Positions 9,324 to 18,731 of a DNA stretch of 64,000 nucleotides are shown in pieces (position 1 is the stretch's first letter; the number at the start of each line of letters is the position of its first letter). Position numbers and translations under genes: made by a program. The DNA is from Roseovarius nanhaiticus. Lineage in GTDB: Bacteria > Pseudomonadota > Alphaproteobacteria > Rhodobacterales > Rhodobacteraceae. The stretch is taken from assembly GCF_900156535.1 (NCBI RefSeq), contig NZ_FTNV01000001.1, forward strand, positions 992,001 through 1,056,000. Reading direction: 5' to 3'. The notes below the pieces were generated by a model. That model saw only the letters and a list, made by a program, of their open reading frames with translations. It was not told the DNA's origin and did no database searches.

Positions 9324-10874
9324 TTAGCCCTCGTCCTCGGCCTCCAGCGTCAAAGGCACCGGTTTGCTGCGCAGATCGTCGACGCGCAGCGGCTCTTCCG
9401 GTTTCGACAGGCGGTTGCGCACAACCCAGTGCAGCCGTTCTTCGGCGCGGGTGATCGCCACATAAGCCAGCCGTTTCCACAGAGGCTGGCCCGCCTCACT
9501 GCGGCCCATGCGGGCGGCTGTATAGAGGTCGGGCGCAAAAACCTGGACGTCTTTCCATTGCGAGCCTTGCGCCTTGTGGATCGTGACAGCCGCGCCATGC
9601 AGGAACGTCGCGCCCATATTGGCCGCAAAAGGAATGAAAGGCTCTTCTTCGCCCGGTTTCTCGATTTTTACGATCGACGCGGCGCTCAGCTGCGGATCCT
9701 CGGCCCCCATGACGTGCAGGCGTGAAAATCCGGGCCGGCGGCCCGGCCCCAGATAAATCACCTGCGCGCCTTTGATCAGCCCGCGCGCCTCCAGATCGAG
9801 GCGCTTCTTGCGGTGCTTCAGCGGCAGCTCGATCCCGTCGCAGATCAGTGGCTCGCCCTCCAGCAGCGCATCCAGCGGTGCGTCATGCACCGACCGGAAC
9901 GCGTTGATCAGCTTGATCCGCGTCACATTGCGCCAGACCAGAACCGGGCTGCGCGCCATCAGATCGACCTCGACACGCTGCGCCCATCGCACCCGGTCAT
10001 CGCGCTTCGATGCGTCCTCGATCATCCGCTCGAAATCGTGAAATTCCAGCGCCGGATCGGCGAGCGCGTGGGCAAGGTCCAGGATGGGATTGTCCGCGTC
10101 CTGACGGTGGATGCGGTGCAGCTCCAGCTTGGCGGGCGCAGGCAGCGCCTCGAATACCATGCCGCCCGTGCTGTTGACCGGCGCCAGCTGCGCCGGATCG
10201 CCAAAGAGCAGGAGGGTCGGAAAAATCTCCTTCAGGTCGTCCATCTGGCGCGTGTCCAGCATCGACGCCTCGTCGATGAAGCCGATGTCCAAAGGCTCCT
10301 CGCGCCGCTTCCATCCGGTGATGAAATCGCTGCCCTTGAGGCCCGCCGCAGCCAGCGCGCCGGGAATGGATTTGTTGGTCTGGTAGAAAGCAAAGGCGCG
10401 GTCCAGCGCGGTCTCGGACAGCTCTTCCATTTCGGGGCGCTCGCCATTGCCGGCCAGCCATTCGGCGATGCGCTCGTATTCGGGGTCGTAGACGGGCGTG
10501 TAAAGGATGCGGTGGATCGTCGTCGCGGGCACGCCGCGCATGCGCAGCACGCTTGCTGCCTTGTTCGTCGGCGCGAGGATGGCCAGCGTGCGCCGGTCCT
10601 TGCGCTTCTTGCCCTCGTAATCGCCCGAGACGATATCGACGCCCGCCTCCTCCAGCGCGCGGTAAAGCGCGGCCAAGAGCAGCGTCTTGCCCGATCCGGC
10701 CTTGCCGATCACGGCCATCACGCTTTGCTTTCCCTCGCGCGGCGGCGTGGTGGTGCCGTTCTCGAGGTCCACACCGGCGACGCGCAACGCCTCGCTGATG
10801 CGGTCATGCGCCTCGGCCTGATCGGGCGAATAGGTGACGCTGTTCGTTGCGGTGGTTTGCGGCAATTCTGTCAT
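9324..10874 (-). CDS. RecD-like ATP-dependent DNA helicase
   Basis: A 516-aa superfamily 1 helicase. Walker A is GKAGSGKTLLLAALYRAL near residue 60, Walker B is IGFIDEASMLDTRQMDD, and the sensor region LLFGDPAQLAPVNST follows. The C-terminal UvrD_C_2-type motif is TIHKAQGSQWKDVQVF, then RLAYVAITRAEERLHW. It is shorter than RecD of RecBCD and resembles stand-alone RecD2/Dda-like helicases of alphaproteobacteria. It probably unwinds DNA with 5'-3' polarity in repair or replication restart. The gene stands alone on the minus strand. Confidence 0.9.
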   Translation of the reverse strand: MTELPQTTATNSVTYSPDQAEAHDRISEALRVAGVDLENGTTTPPREGKQSVMAVIGKAGSGKTLLLAALYRALEEAGVDIVSGDYEGKKRKDRRTLAILAPTNKAASVLRMRGVPATTIHRILYTPVYDPEYERIAEWLAGNGERPEMEELSETALDRAFAFYQTNKSIPGALAAAGLKGSDFITGWKRREEPLDIGFIDEASMLDTRQMDDLKEIFPTLLLFGDPAQLAPVNSTGGMVFEALPAPAKLELHRIHRQDADNPILDLAHALADPALEFHDFERMIEDASKRDDRVRWAQRVEVDLMARSPVLVWRNVTRIKLINAFRSVHDAPLDALLEGEPLICDGIELPLKHRKKRLDLEARGLIKGAQVIYLGPGRRPGFSRLHVMGAEDPQLSAASIVKIEKPGEEEPFIPFAANMGATFLHGAAVTIHKAQGSQWKDVQVFAPDLYTAARMGRSEAGQPLWKRLAYVAITRAEERLHWVVRNRLSKPEEPLRVDDLRSKPVPLTLEAEDEG

Positions 10875-10924
10875 GCGCGCGACCCTATAGTGGCGCGCAT
10901 GCAGGGGCCAGAGGCAGACGCATC

Positions 10925-12421
10925 TCAGATCGTCTGGTCATACTCCCCGACCGATGGCTCGGTGCGGATGACGGCGTCGATATCTGCAAAGATGGCGCGC
11001 ATCTCAGCCTCGCTCTCGCTGCTTTCGCAGACGACCACCAGATTGGGCGTGTTCGACGATGCCCGCACCAATCCCCAGCTGCCATTATCCAGAATGACGC
11101 GCGCGCCGTTCACGGTCACGACCTGCGCGATCTTGCGCCCGGCCAGCGGCATCCCGGCCTCATGCTGCGCGACGAGTTTGGCCACAAGACGGTCCAGCAC
11201 CTCGTATTTTTCCAGATCCGCGCAATAGGGCGACATTGTGGGCGTGGCCCATGTCATCGGCAGGGCGCGGCGTAAATCGGCCATGGATTTGGTGGGGTTG
11301 CGGTCCATCAGCTTGCAGATCTCGACCGCGACGCGCAGGCCGCAATCATAGCCGCGCCCCACAGGCTCGGCCAGGAAGTAGTGACCGGACTTCTCGAACC
11401 CCGCCAGCGCGCCGATTTCCTTGACGCGGCGCTTCATATGGCTGTGGCCGGTTTTCCAATAATCCGCTTTGGCGCCATGCGCCTGCAATTCAGGGTCGGA
11501 CGCGAATAGCCCGGTGGATTTCACATCCGCAACGAAGGTGCTGCCCGGATAGAGCCACGCAAAATCGCGGGCCATGATGACGCCCATCTTGTCGGCGAAA
11601 ATCTCCTCACCCTCATTGTCCACCACCCCGCAGCGGTCGCCATCGCCGTCGAAGCCAAGTGCGAAATCGGCGCCGGACGCGCGCACGGCATCGGCCATGT
11701 CGTGCAGCATCTCCATTGCCTCGGGGTTGGGGTTGTAATGCGGGAAGGTGTAGTCGAGCTCGTTATGCGAAGGCACGACCTCGACGCCCATCCGCGCGAA
11801 AAGCTCGGGCGCGAAGGCCGACGCGGTGCCGTTGCCGGTGGCACAGACCACTTTCAGCGGCCGTGTCATCTTGAAGTCACCGACGAGATCGTCGAGATAC
11901 GCCTCGCGGACGCCCTCCACGAACTCATAGCCGCCACCGGGGCGGGGCCGGCCGCGGCCCTCCAGAACGATGGATTTCAACTCGGACATCTCGTCGGGCC
12001 CGTGGGTCAGCGGGCGCTCGAACCCCATCTTGACGCCGGTCCAACCGTTCGGGTTATGCGACGCCGTCACCATGGCGACCGCAGGCGCATCCAGGTGAAA
12101 CTGTGCGAAATAGGCCATCGGGCTAAGGGCAGGGCCGATATCCAGCACCTTGATCCCGGCCTGCATCAGGCCCAGCATCAGCGCGTTCTTGATGGTGAGC
12201 GAGTAATCGCGATAGTCGTTGCCGACGGCGATCACAGGATCGATCCCGCGCGATATCATCTGCGTGCCAAGGCCGAGGCCGAGGGCCGTCATGCCTGGCA
12301 GGTTGATCTCCTCGGGGTATTTCCAGCGCGCATCGTACTCACGAAAGCCGGTGGGCGTGATCATGGCGTCGCGCAGGAATTCCCACGTGTTGGGTGTGAC
12401 GGTCTGGGCTGGTGCTTTCAC
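10925..12421 (-). CDS. Phosphomannomutase/phosphoglucomutase
   Basis: A 498-aa alpha-D-phosphohexomutase. The phosphoserine loop is VTASHNPNGWTGVKMG, the Mg-binding loop GFDGDGDRCGVVDNEG, the sugar-specificity region GFEKSGHYFLAEP, and the C-terminal phosphate-binding domain VIRTEPS...EYD sits at the end. It interconverts mannose-6-P/mannose-1-P or glucose-6-P/glucose-1-P for nucleotide-sugar synthesis. It lies 82 bp downstream of the capsule-export gene pair on the same strand, so a role in feeding capsule or LPS synthesis is likely. Substrate preference cannot be read from the sequence. Confidence 0.93.
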   Translation of the reverse strand: MKAPAQTVTPNTWEFLRDAMITPTGFREYDARWKYPEEINLPGMTALGLGLGTQMISRGIDPVIAVGNDYRDYSLTIKNALMLGLMQAGIKVLDIGPALSPMAYFAQFHLDAPAVAMVTASHNPNGWTGVKMGFERPLTHGPDEMSELKSIVLEGRGRPRPGGGYEFVEGVREAYLDDLVGDFKMTRPLKVVCATGNGTASAFAPELFARMGVEVVPSHNELDYTFPHYNPNPEAMEMLHDMADAVRASGADFALGFDGDGDRCGVVDNEGEEIFADKMGVIMARDFAWLYPGSTFVADVKSTGLFASDPELQAHGAKADYWKTGHSHMKRRVKEIGALAGFEKSGHYFLAEPVGRGYDCGLRVAVEICKLMDRNPTKSMADLRRALPMTWATPTMSPYCADLEKYEVLDRLVAKLVAQHEAGMPLAGRKIAQVVTVNGARVILDNGSWGLVRASSNTPNLVVVCESSESEAEMRAIFADIDAVIRTEPSVGEYDQTI

Positions 12422-12503
12422 GCTGGGGTCTCACTTTGCGAAAGGGTGCGCGCGCGGACAGGGCCGCGCGCAAGGTTGGGCGTATTTTTATTGTGGCGCC
12501 GGA

Positions 12504-14141
12504 TCAGGACGACACCTGCTCGCGCAGGATCGACGCGGTGAGCGAGATCATCAAGTAGATGCCCGCAAAGACGAGGAACGCCAGGATCGTATTCTCGAAC
12601 GAGCGGGGATATGACGCGTCCTGCGAGGCGACGGGCCGGACGCTGACGGTCAGATAGCGCACCTGTTTGTTTGCCTCGCTCGAACTCATCCGCTGCGCTT
12701 CGAGCGCGCCTTGCAGCACCATGTCGGCGGTCAGAAGATCCGCCTGCGCCATTTGAATATCGGCCGTCTGCGAGGCAAGCGAGGCGTTATCCTCGGTCGC
12801 ATCCGTCAGGCGTGCGCGCTGCTTGTCGAGCTCGCGCTGGAGCACTTCGATCTCGCTGGTCATCGCCTCGACCCGCGCCTGATTGGGCCGCGCGTTGTTC
12901 AACTGCGTGTTCAGGGCCAGCTGCTTTTCCTGCAGCTGCAATTCGACATTGCCGATCAACTGGCGAATGTTGGCGATCTCGCCCTCGGGGTCGAGAACGG
13001 TGCCTTCCTGCATGGCGACCAGTTGGCGCTGCGCCTCGCGGCGATCCTCCTTGGCTTTCTCGAGGCTCTCGGTCGAGGAGGCGAGCGCGTCTTCGCGCTT
13101 GCGTTTGGACAGATCATCCACGCGCTCCTCGGCGTAATCGATCAGTTTGCGCGAAAATTCGGCGCTGACCTCGGGATCGGCGGTGGAGATCTCCATCCGC
13201 AGCACGCCCTCGGTCGGGTCATAGCCGATCTTCATGTATTTCTTGTAAAGCTTGTAGGCTTCTTCGTTGCTGGCATCAGGATCGAGCCGCTGAATAGGGT
13301 CAATCCACTCTTGGCTGAAATGTTCGCGAAAGCCCACATCGCGGTCGAGGCGCAGCATCGCGTCCTTGGACAAAAGGTAGGATTGCGTGGCTATCGCGTC
13401 CTGCCCCGTGGCGAACTGGCTGGGCAGTTTGAAGCCGCCCATACCGCCGCCGCCGCCGCCGCCATCATTGGACAGGATCAGGAATTCGGACTTGGTCGAA
13501 TACATCGGCGTCGCGACGGCGTAGTAGTAATACCCTGCCAGCAAGGTGGGCAGGAACACGAAGGCCGCCAGCCGCGTCAGCAGCAGCAGCAGCTTGCGGC
13601 GCCGCCGCTTGCCGATATCCTTCTGGATGCGCATGATCTCTTCGCCGCGCCGCTCGGCAGGACTGAGATGGGTCGAGGGCAGGGTGGTTTGCGCCGGCAT
13701 CGTCTGCGGCAGCTGGACGCGCTGCTGTGCCTCGAGCGCGCGGCCCTTGGCGGGCACCAGATCGCCGATATCACCGTCGTTCTGGTCATTGGCCACCAGT
13801 TCGAGGATGCTGGAGCGCTGGAACGGGTCGATCCCACGCTGGCGTAAGAGGCGCACCGCGTCGAAATCCGATGTCGGCGCCAGCGCGTGTTTCTGCGCGA
13901 CGCGCCGCGCCATGCGCAGCTGGCGGCCCGTCAGGCCCTCGCGGCGGATCTCGTCGATGGTCTGCGCGCTGCCCTCTTCGCGTGGGCTGGACACCTGTCC
14001 CTCTCGCGGGGCTGTGTCGGGCGATGTGGCGCGCGGCTCTGTCGCCTCCGAGGTGCTGGCCTCCGAAGGATACGGCCCGCCCTCCTCGCTCAGTGGCGTG
14101 CGGCGGATGCGAAATTTTCTAGCCTTGGGTTTCGTAGTCAT
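12504..14141 (-). CDS. Capsule polysaccharide export inner-membrane protein, KpsE-like
   Basis: The 545-aa protein has the polysaccharide co-polymerase layout: a membrane segment (about 184-208), a long periplasmic region with coiled coil (about 340-480), and a second membrane segment near the C-terminus (about 518-538) preceded by the family motif SVRPVASQDASYPRS. Unusually, some 180 residues of Pro/Ser/Glu/Arg-rich sequence precede the first membrane segment, and a Gly7 run follows it at about 227-233. KpsE-type proteins link the KpsMT transporter to the outer-membrane exporter. Its start overlaps kpsT by 23 nt. No kpsM lies nearby. Confidence 0.88.
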   Translation of the reverse strand: MTTKPKARKFRIRRTPLSEEGGPYPSEASTSEATEPRATSPDTAPREGQVSSPREEGSAQTIDEIRREGLTGRQLRMARRVAQKHALAPTSDFDAVRLLRQRGIDPFQRSSILELVANDQNDGDIGDLVPAKGRALEAQQRVQLPQTMPAQTTLPSTHLSPAERRGEEIMRIQKDIGKRRRRKLLLLLTRLAAFVFLPTLLAGYYYYAVATPMYSTKSEFLILSNDGGGGGGGMGGFKLPSQFATGQDAIATQSYLLSKDAMLRLDRDVGFREHFSQEWIDPIQRLDPDASNEEAYKLYKKYMKIGYDPTEGVLRMEISTADPEVSAEFSRKLIDYAEERVDDLSKRKREDALASSTESLEKAKEDRREAQRQLVAMQEGTVLDPEGEIANIRQLIGNVELQLQEKQLALNTQLNNARPNQARVEAMTSEIEVLQRELDKQRARLTDATEDNASLASQTADIQMAQADLLTADMVLQGALEAQRMSSSEANKQVRYLTVSVRPVASQDASYPRSFENTILAFLVFAGIYLMISLTASILREQVSS

Positions 14142-14778
14142 AAAGCTGCTTGGCCTCTTCCAAGGTGTCGAACATATGTAGCTGGCCGCCCATCAAAACG
14201 GCTGCGGACGCCGCGAATTTCTCCAGCACGGCGGGCTGGTGCGACACGATGACGACAGTGGTGGTCGCCAGCCTCTCGCGCAGAATTTCGCCCGCCTTCT
14301 TGTTGAACTCGACATCCGTGGACGATGGCATGCCCTCGTCGATCAAATAGATGTCGAAATCCAGAGCCAGCATCAATGCAAAGGTAAAGCGGGATTTCAT
14401 CCCCGCACTATAGGTGCCCAGCGGCTGGTCGAAATATTCGCCCAGATTGCACATCCAGCGGCAGAATGCTTCGACATAATCGGGATCGAGGCCGTAAAGC
14501 CGTGCGATATAGCGGCTGTTCTCCATCGCCGAGATCTTGGAGATGACGCCGCCCATGAAGCCGAGCGGAAAACTGATGCGGCATCCACGCCGGATTTCGC
14601 CTTCGTCCGGCTTCTCGAGGCCGGCCATCATGTTGATCAGCGTCGTCTTGCCCGTGCCGTTGGGCGCCAGCACACCCATCGAGCGCCCAAGCTCTACCCG
14701 AAAGCTGACCTTTTCCAGGATCACCTTGCGCTGGGTGCCGGTCCAGAAGGACTTGCTGACATTGTCGAACTCGAGCAT
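14119..14778 (-). CDS. kpsT: Capsule polysaccharide ABC exporter ATPase, KpsT-like
   Basis: A 219-aa ATPase of normal KpsT length. The Walker A is APNGTGKTTLINMM, the signature loop LGTYSAGMKSRFTFALML, the Walker B FDIYLIDEG with the KpsT-typical MPSSTD afterwards, and the switch His is in VIVSHQPAVL. It energises export of phospholipid-linked capsular polysaccharide across the inner membrane. It is the first gene of a leftward pair with the KpsE-like protein. The KpsM permease it needs is not in the window; it may be encoded elsewhere. Confidence 0.92.
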   Translation of the reverse strand: MLEFDNVSKSFWTGTQRKVILEKVSFRVELGRSMGVLAPNGTGKTTLINMMAGLEKPDEGEIRRGCRISFPLGFMGGVISKISAMENSRYIARLYGLDPDYVEAFCRWMCNLGEYFDQPLGTYSAGMKSRFTFALMLALDFDIYLIDEGMPSSTDVEFNKKAGEILRERLATTTVVIVSHQPAVLEKFAASAAVLMGGQLHMFDTLEEAKQLYDYETQG

Positions 14779-14935
14779 CTGTGCCCCAAGATATAACTGC
14801 TTTGATCGCCCTCTTGAACCGGGGCTTTGACCTTCGCGGCGCGCATATCGCCCACGGCCCTGTTGCGGGCTACCTGATCTTATATACAGGCGTTCAAGGC
14901 AGAATTATGCCCTTACCTTAAAAATGTCGTCCCAA

Positions 14936-14959
14936 AAATACGTTTTTATATGCGTATTT
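14936..14959. repeat. AT-rich inverted repeat in the kpsT/UDG divergent spacer
   Basis: AAATACG (14936-14942) and CGTATTT (14953-14959) form a 7-bp perfect inverted repeat around a 10-bp T/A-rich centre. It lies in the 276-bp spacer between the divergent kpsT and UDG-family genes, a low-GC patch likely to hold both promoters. It could be an operator, but no cognate regulator is identified. Confidence 0.4.
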
Positions 14960-15054
14960 GGAAACAATGCCTGCAGGCTTTGGTGCGTCCGGCTATCCGG
15001 ATCGGCCATACGCCGCCACTCACCCGGCTGGAAAAGCGGCGCCCGGCGGCCTAG

Positions 15055-15666
15055 ATGCGGCCCATGACCTGCGCTGCCGCCTCCCTTGCCAGCAATATTT
15101 CCGCCTGCCGTCTCTGCGCTGCGCGCTTTGCCGCGACGGCGACAGGGCATGCGCCGCGCCCGGTGCCCTGGTTCGCGCCGGGTGCGCGCATGCTGGTCGC
15201 CGGGCAGGCGCCTGGCGCGCGTGTCCACGCCTCGGGCGTGCCGTTTGACGATGCCTCTGGCGACCGCTTGCGCGATTGGCTGGGTCTGGACCGCGACGCA
15301 TTCTACAACCGCGACCGCGTGGCCATCGTGCCGATGGCCTTCTGCTTTCCGGGCTACGATGCGCGGGGCGCGGACCTGCCGCCTCCGCCCGTCTGCCGCG
15401 CCACCTGGCACGATGCCGTCATGGGGGCGCTGCCGGAAATTCGTCTGCGCGTGGTGGTCGGCGCCCATGCGCAGCTCTACCATCTGGGCGCGCGCGGCCC
15501 GCTGACACAGACGGTCGCCGACTGGCGGGAGCATGCGCCCGAGGTTTTCCCGTTGCCGCACCCGTCCTGGCGCAATACGGGATGGTTGAAGAAAAATCCG
15601 TGGTTCGAGGCCGAGGTTCTGCCGGCCCTGCGCGCCCGAGTGAACGAGGTGATGAGCGATGACTGA
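15055..15666 (+). CDS. Uracil-DNA glycosylase superfamily protein
   Basis: A 203-aa protein with UDG-superfamily motifs: the first motif MLVAGQAPGARVHASG (GxAPG) and the third motif region FPLPHPSWRN (HPS). NACxxC-like ISACRLCAARF near residue 15 resembles the start of the [4Fe-4S] family, but the usual four-Cys cluster is not complete here. Family members remove uracil or damaged bases; the exact branch is uncertain. The start is ATG 15055 or ATG 15064, and neither has a strong ribosome site. It overlaps the following SseB-domain gene by 8 nt. Confidence 0.8.
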   Translation: MRPMTCAAASLASNISACRLCAARFAATATGHAPRPVPWFAPGARMLVAGQAPGARVHASGVPFDDASGDRLRDWLGLDRDAFYNRDRVAIVPMAFCFPGYDARGADLPPPPVCRATWHDAVMGALPEIRLRVVVGAHAQLYHLGARGPLTQTVADWREHAPEVFPLPHPSWRNTGWLKKNPWFEAEVLPALRARVNEVMSDD

Positions 15667-16450
15667 GACAGCGTTGGACCGCGCCCATGCGGACATGGAA
15701 GCCGCCGAGGACGATGGCGGCCCGCGCTTGGCCTTCTACCATTGCCTTGCAGACACATCGCTCTTCGTCCTGCTGACGCAAGAAGCCGACAGCAAAGGCG
15801 ATCACGTTACGCCGAGGACCTTCGATCTCGAGGGCACGGAATACGCGCTGGCCTTCGACACCGAAGAGCGGCTCGCAGGGTTCGCCGGCGGCGCCGCGCC
15901 CTATGCGATGCTTCCGGGGCGCACGCTGGCCGGGATGCTGGCCGGTGCAGGGGCCGGGCTGGGACTTAACCTTGATGCGGCGCCGTCGTCCATCCTCCTG
16001 CCGCCCGAGGCGCTGGGATGGCTGGCCGAGACGTTGGGGCAGGGCGGCGGGGCCGAGGCGCATGCCCGCCCCGAGGCCGTCAGCGCGCCTGAGGGCGTGC
16101 CGCAGGCTCTGCTGAGTGCGCTGGACGCCAAGCTAGCCCGCGCTGAAGGGCTGGCGAGCCATGCCTGCCTTGCGGGCGCGCGCTATGCAGGCGGCGCGTC
16201 GGGCCATGTCCTGATGTTCATCGGCGCGGCGCCGGGGGCCGAAGGCGCGCTGACGCGCGCGGTGTCCGAGGCGCTGACCTTCTCGGGGATCGAGGCGGGC
16301 GCACTGGATGTGGGCTTTGCCGAGGCGGGCGGCGCGCTGGCCCAGCGACTGGAGAAGGTCGGCCTGCGCTTTGATCTACCGCGTCCCTCGTCCCCGCTTC
16401 AGCGGGCGGCGCCAGGCTCGGACCCGTCGAGGCCGCCGCGATTGAAGTGA
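15659..16450 (+). CDS. SseB N-terminal-domain protein
   Basis: A 263-aa protein whose first 120 residues match the SseB N-terminal domain (LAFYHCLADTSLFVLLT, then YALAFDTEERLAGFAG and AMLPGRTLAGML). The Ala/Gly-rich remainder has no motif I recognise. SseB-domain proteins outside enteric bacteria have no settled function. It overlaps the UDG-family gene by 8 nt, suggesting co-expression. A 199-bp spacer to the hydroxyacid dehydrogenase gene shows nothing convincing. Confidence 0.8.
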   Translation: MTETALDRAHADMEAAEDDGGPRLAFYHCLADTSLFVLLTQEADSKGDHVTPRTFDLEGTEYALAFDTEERLAGFAGGAAPYAMLPGRTLAGMLAGAGAGLGLNLDAAPSSILLPPEALGWLAETLGQGGGAEAHARPEAVSAPEGVPQALLSALDAKLARAEGLASHACLAGARYAGGASGHVLMFIGAAPGAEGALTRAVSEALTFSGIEAGALDVGFAEAGGALAQRLEKVGLRFDLPRPSSPLQRAAPGSDPSRPPRLK

Positions 16451-16649
16451 GGATGTTTTTGTTTGAATAGCGCCAGACGAGGGCCGGCCGATCCCGGCGG
16501 GCTGCGCGTTGCGATTGCGCATTGCCTCAAAGGCGTGGGAAGGCCTCGCTGGCATAAAACGCGCAAGACAGAAGTCGTGGCGCCATCCCTCAGGTAGGCG
16601 CACGTCCGGCTCATCAAAGTGTCACAGCAAAACTGCGGAATCTGTCCGC

Positions 16650-17585
16650 CTAGTACCCCAGCTTGGGGTCCACCAGATGCAGGAAAGGCTCGCCTGCCTC
16701 GCCGCGACGTATATTCTCGGCGATGACGCGGCTGGCGGTTTCGTCCCGCGTTTCGGACGCGATATGCGGCGTGACGGTGACCGAGGGATGCGCCCAATAA
16801 GGGTGCTCGGGCGGTAGTGGCTCGGTGCGAAAAACATCCAGCGTCGCATGTGCGATGCGGCCCTCGTCCAGCGCCGCCAAAAGCGCGTCATCGTCGATCA
16901 ACGGACCGCGGCCCGGATTGATGATCACCGCGCCGCGCGGCATTTGGGCGATGCGCTCGGCGTTCAGCACGTTTTCGGTATCGGCCGTCTTGGGCAAGAG
17001 CAATACAAGGATTTCAGCCGTTCCGAGAGCCTCCGCCAGCCCTTCCTCGCCAGCAAGGCAGCGGATGCCGGGCAGATCCTTTTGCGATCGGCTCCAGCCC
17101 GTCACGTCGAAGCCGAGATAACGCAGCGCGTCCGCGCATTCAGCGCCCAGCTCGCCCAGACCGAGGATGCTCACCCGGCGCTCTTCGGCAAGGGGCGGGA
17201 TGTCCTTGCGCCATTTCCCGTCTTGTCCGTGGATATGCGCGTCCATCCCCAAGTGATGGCGCAGCACATGGCCCGTCACCCACTCGACCATGCCGCGCGT
17301 CAGCCCGTGATCGACCATGCGCGCTAGTGGCATGTGAAGGGTCGGATTGCCTATGATGTTCTCGACTCCGGCCCAAAGGTTCAGCGCAGCCTTGCAGTTT
17401 CTGTAGGGCGCGAAATCCTGCACCGGGCCATTCGGCGCGACCACCATGTAATCGACGGCCTCGGGCGCGATGTCGCGCGACAGAACGTAATCGGTGATCC
17501 CGGCCCCCTCCAGCGCGCGGCGCAAAGGCGCCTCATACTGCGCCCACCGCTCTTCCTTGGCGGCGAAAAGAATCTGAACTGTCAT
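16650..17585 (-). CDS. D-2-hydroxyacid dehydrogenase, GhrA-like
   Basis: A 311-aa NAD(P)H-dependent enzyme resembling glyoxylate/hydroxypyruvate reductase A. The Rossmann motif is ILGLGELGAECADAL. The catalytic Arg is in INPGRGPLIDDDAL, the Glu in DVFRTEPLPPEHP, and the His in VTPHIAS. It would reduce glyoxylate or hydroxypyruvate in the cytoplasm. It starts 6 nt after the rodA stop on the same strand, so it appears to be the last gene of the rod-shape operon, although its reaction has no obvious link to cell shape. Confidence 0.92.
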   Translation of the reverse strand: MTVQILFAAKEERWAQYEAPLRRALEGAGITDYVLSRDIAPEAVDYMVVAPNGPVQDFAPYRNCKAALNLWAGVENIIGNPTLHMPLARMVDHGLTRGMVEWVTGHVLRHHLGMDAHIHGQDGKWRKDIPPLAEERRVSILGLGELGAECADALRYLGFDVTGWSRSQKDLPGIRCLAGEEGLAEALGTAEILVLLLPKTADTENVLNAERIAQMPRGAVIINPGRGPLIDDDALLAALDEGRIAHATLDVFRTEPLPPEHPYWAHPSVTVTPHIASETRDETASRVIAENIRRGEAGEPFLHLVDPKLGY

Positions 17586-17591
17586 GGGGTC

Positions 17592-18731
17592 TTACCTCGG
17601 CTTGTGGACATGTGCGCTCTGGACCATGCCGAAACCGATCATGAGGATCAACATCGCCGAGCCGCCGTAGCTGACCAAGGGCAGGGGCACACCCACGACG
17701 GGCGCAAGGCCCATGACCATCGACATGTTGACCGCAAAGAAGAGGAAAAATGTCGCCGCGATGCCCAAAGTCAGGAGCGACGAGAACCGATCGCGGTTTG
17801 TCATGGCGGTGCTGACGCAAAAGACGATGATCAGCGCGTATAGCCCCAAGAGCGAGATCGCGCCGATAAAGCCAAATTCCTCGGCCAGCGTCGTAAAGAT
17901 GAAATCCGTGTGCTTTTCGGGCAGGAAGTTCAGCCGCGATTGCGTGCCCTGCATGAAGCCGCGCCCTGTCCAGCCGCCGGACCCCAATGCGATCTTGGAC
18001 TGCGTGATGTGATAGCCCGCCCCCAAGGGATCGCTGGACGGGTCCAGGAACGTGTCGATCCGGCGGAACTGATAATCGGCCAGGAGTTGCCAATCGGTGC
18101 CCCGGCTTTTGAACACAGCCGTGACAAGGCCGATGCCGGCGGCAATCACGGCCGTAAAATAGGCCCAATGGACACCGGCCAGAAACATCATCCCGCCGCC
18201 CGCCGTGATCAGCAGGATCGACGTGCCAAGGTCAGGCTGTTTCAGCACCAGATAGACCGGGATCAAGATCAGCGCGACAGGGATCAGCACCCAGATCGGG
18301 CGCGAGGTCTTGTGCAGGGGCAACCAGTCGTAATAGGCCGCAAGCAGCATCACCAGCGTGATTTTCATCAGCTCTGATGGTTGCAGGCGGATAAAGCCCA
18401 GATCGATCCAGCGCTGCGCACCCATGCCGACGCTTCCGAAAAACTCGACCGCCACCAGCAGGGCCAGTGACACCGCATAGGCCAGGCCCGCGATATTGCG
18501 CCAGAACCAGATCGGCACCATCGCCGCGATCAGCATGGCGGCAAAGCCGACGCCAAAGCGTTTCATCTGCGGGTCCATCCACGGCGTACGCGATCCGCCT
18601 GCGACGGAATAGAGCATCAGGAACCCGACGCAGGCCACCGCTGCCAAAAGCACGGCAAGCGGCCAGTTAAGATAGAGCACCTTGCGCAGTCCCGTGGGTA
18701 CGCTTTTGACCGAATACTCCAGATAGCTCAT
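17592..18731 (-). CDS. rodA: Rod shape-determining protein RodA (SEDS glycosyltransferase)
   Basis: A 379-aa polytopic SEDS protein that polymerises lipid II glycan strands during elongation, in complex with PBP2 and the MreBCD cytoskeleton. Family signatures include GAQRWIDLGFIRLQPSELMK, QPDLGTSILL, LTTLAEEFGFIG-type sequence (FTTLAEEFGFIGA) and VVGVPLPLVSYGGSAML near the end. Its start overlaps the mrdA stop by 4 nt (ATGA). Confidence 0.97.
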   Translation of the reverse strand: MSYLEYSVKSVPTGLRKVLYLNWPLAVLLAAVACVGFLMLYSVAGGSRTPWMDPQMKRFGVGFAAMLIAAMVPIWFWRNIAGLAYAVSLALLVAVEFFGSVGMGAQRWIDLGFIRLQPSELMKITLVMLLAAYYDWLPLHKTSRPIWVLIPVALILIPVYLVLKQPDLGTSILLITAGGGMMFLAGVHWAYFTAVIAAGIGLVTAVFKSRGTDWQLLADYQFRRIDTFLDPSSDPLGAGYHITQSKIALGSGGWTGRGFMQGTQSRLNFLPEKHTDFIFTTLAEEFGFIGAISLLGLYALIIVFCVSTAMTNRDRFSSLLTLGIAATFFLFFAVNMSMVMGLAPVVGVPLPLVSYGGSAMLILMIGFGMVQSAHVHKPR

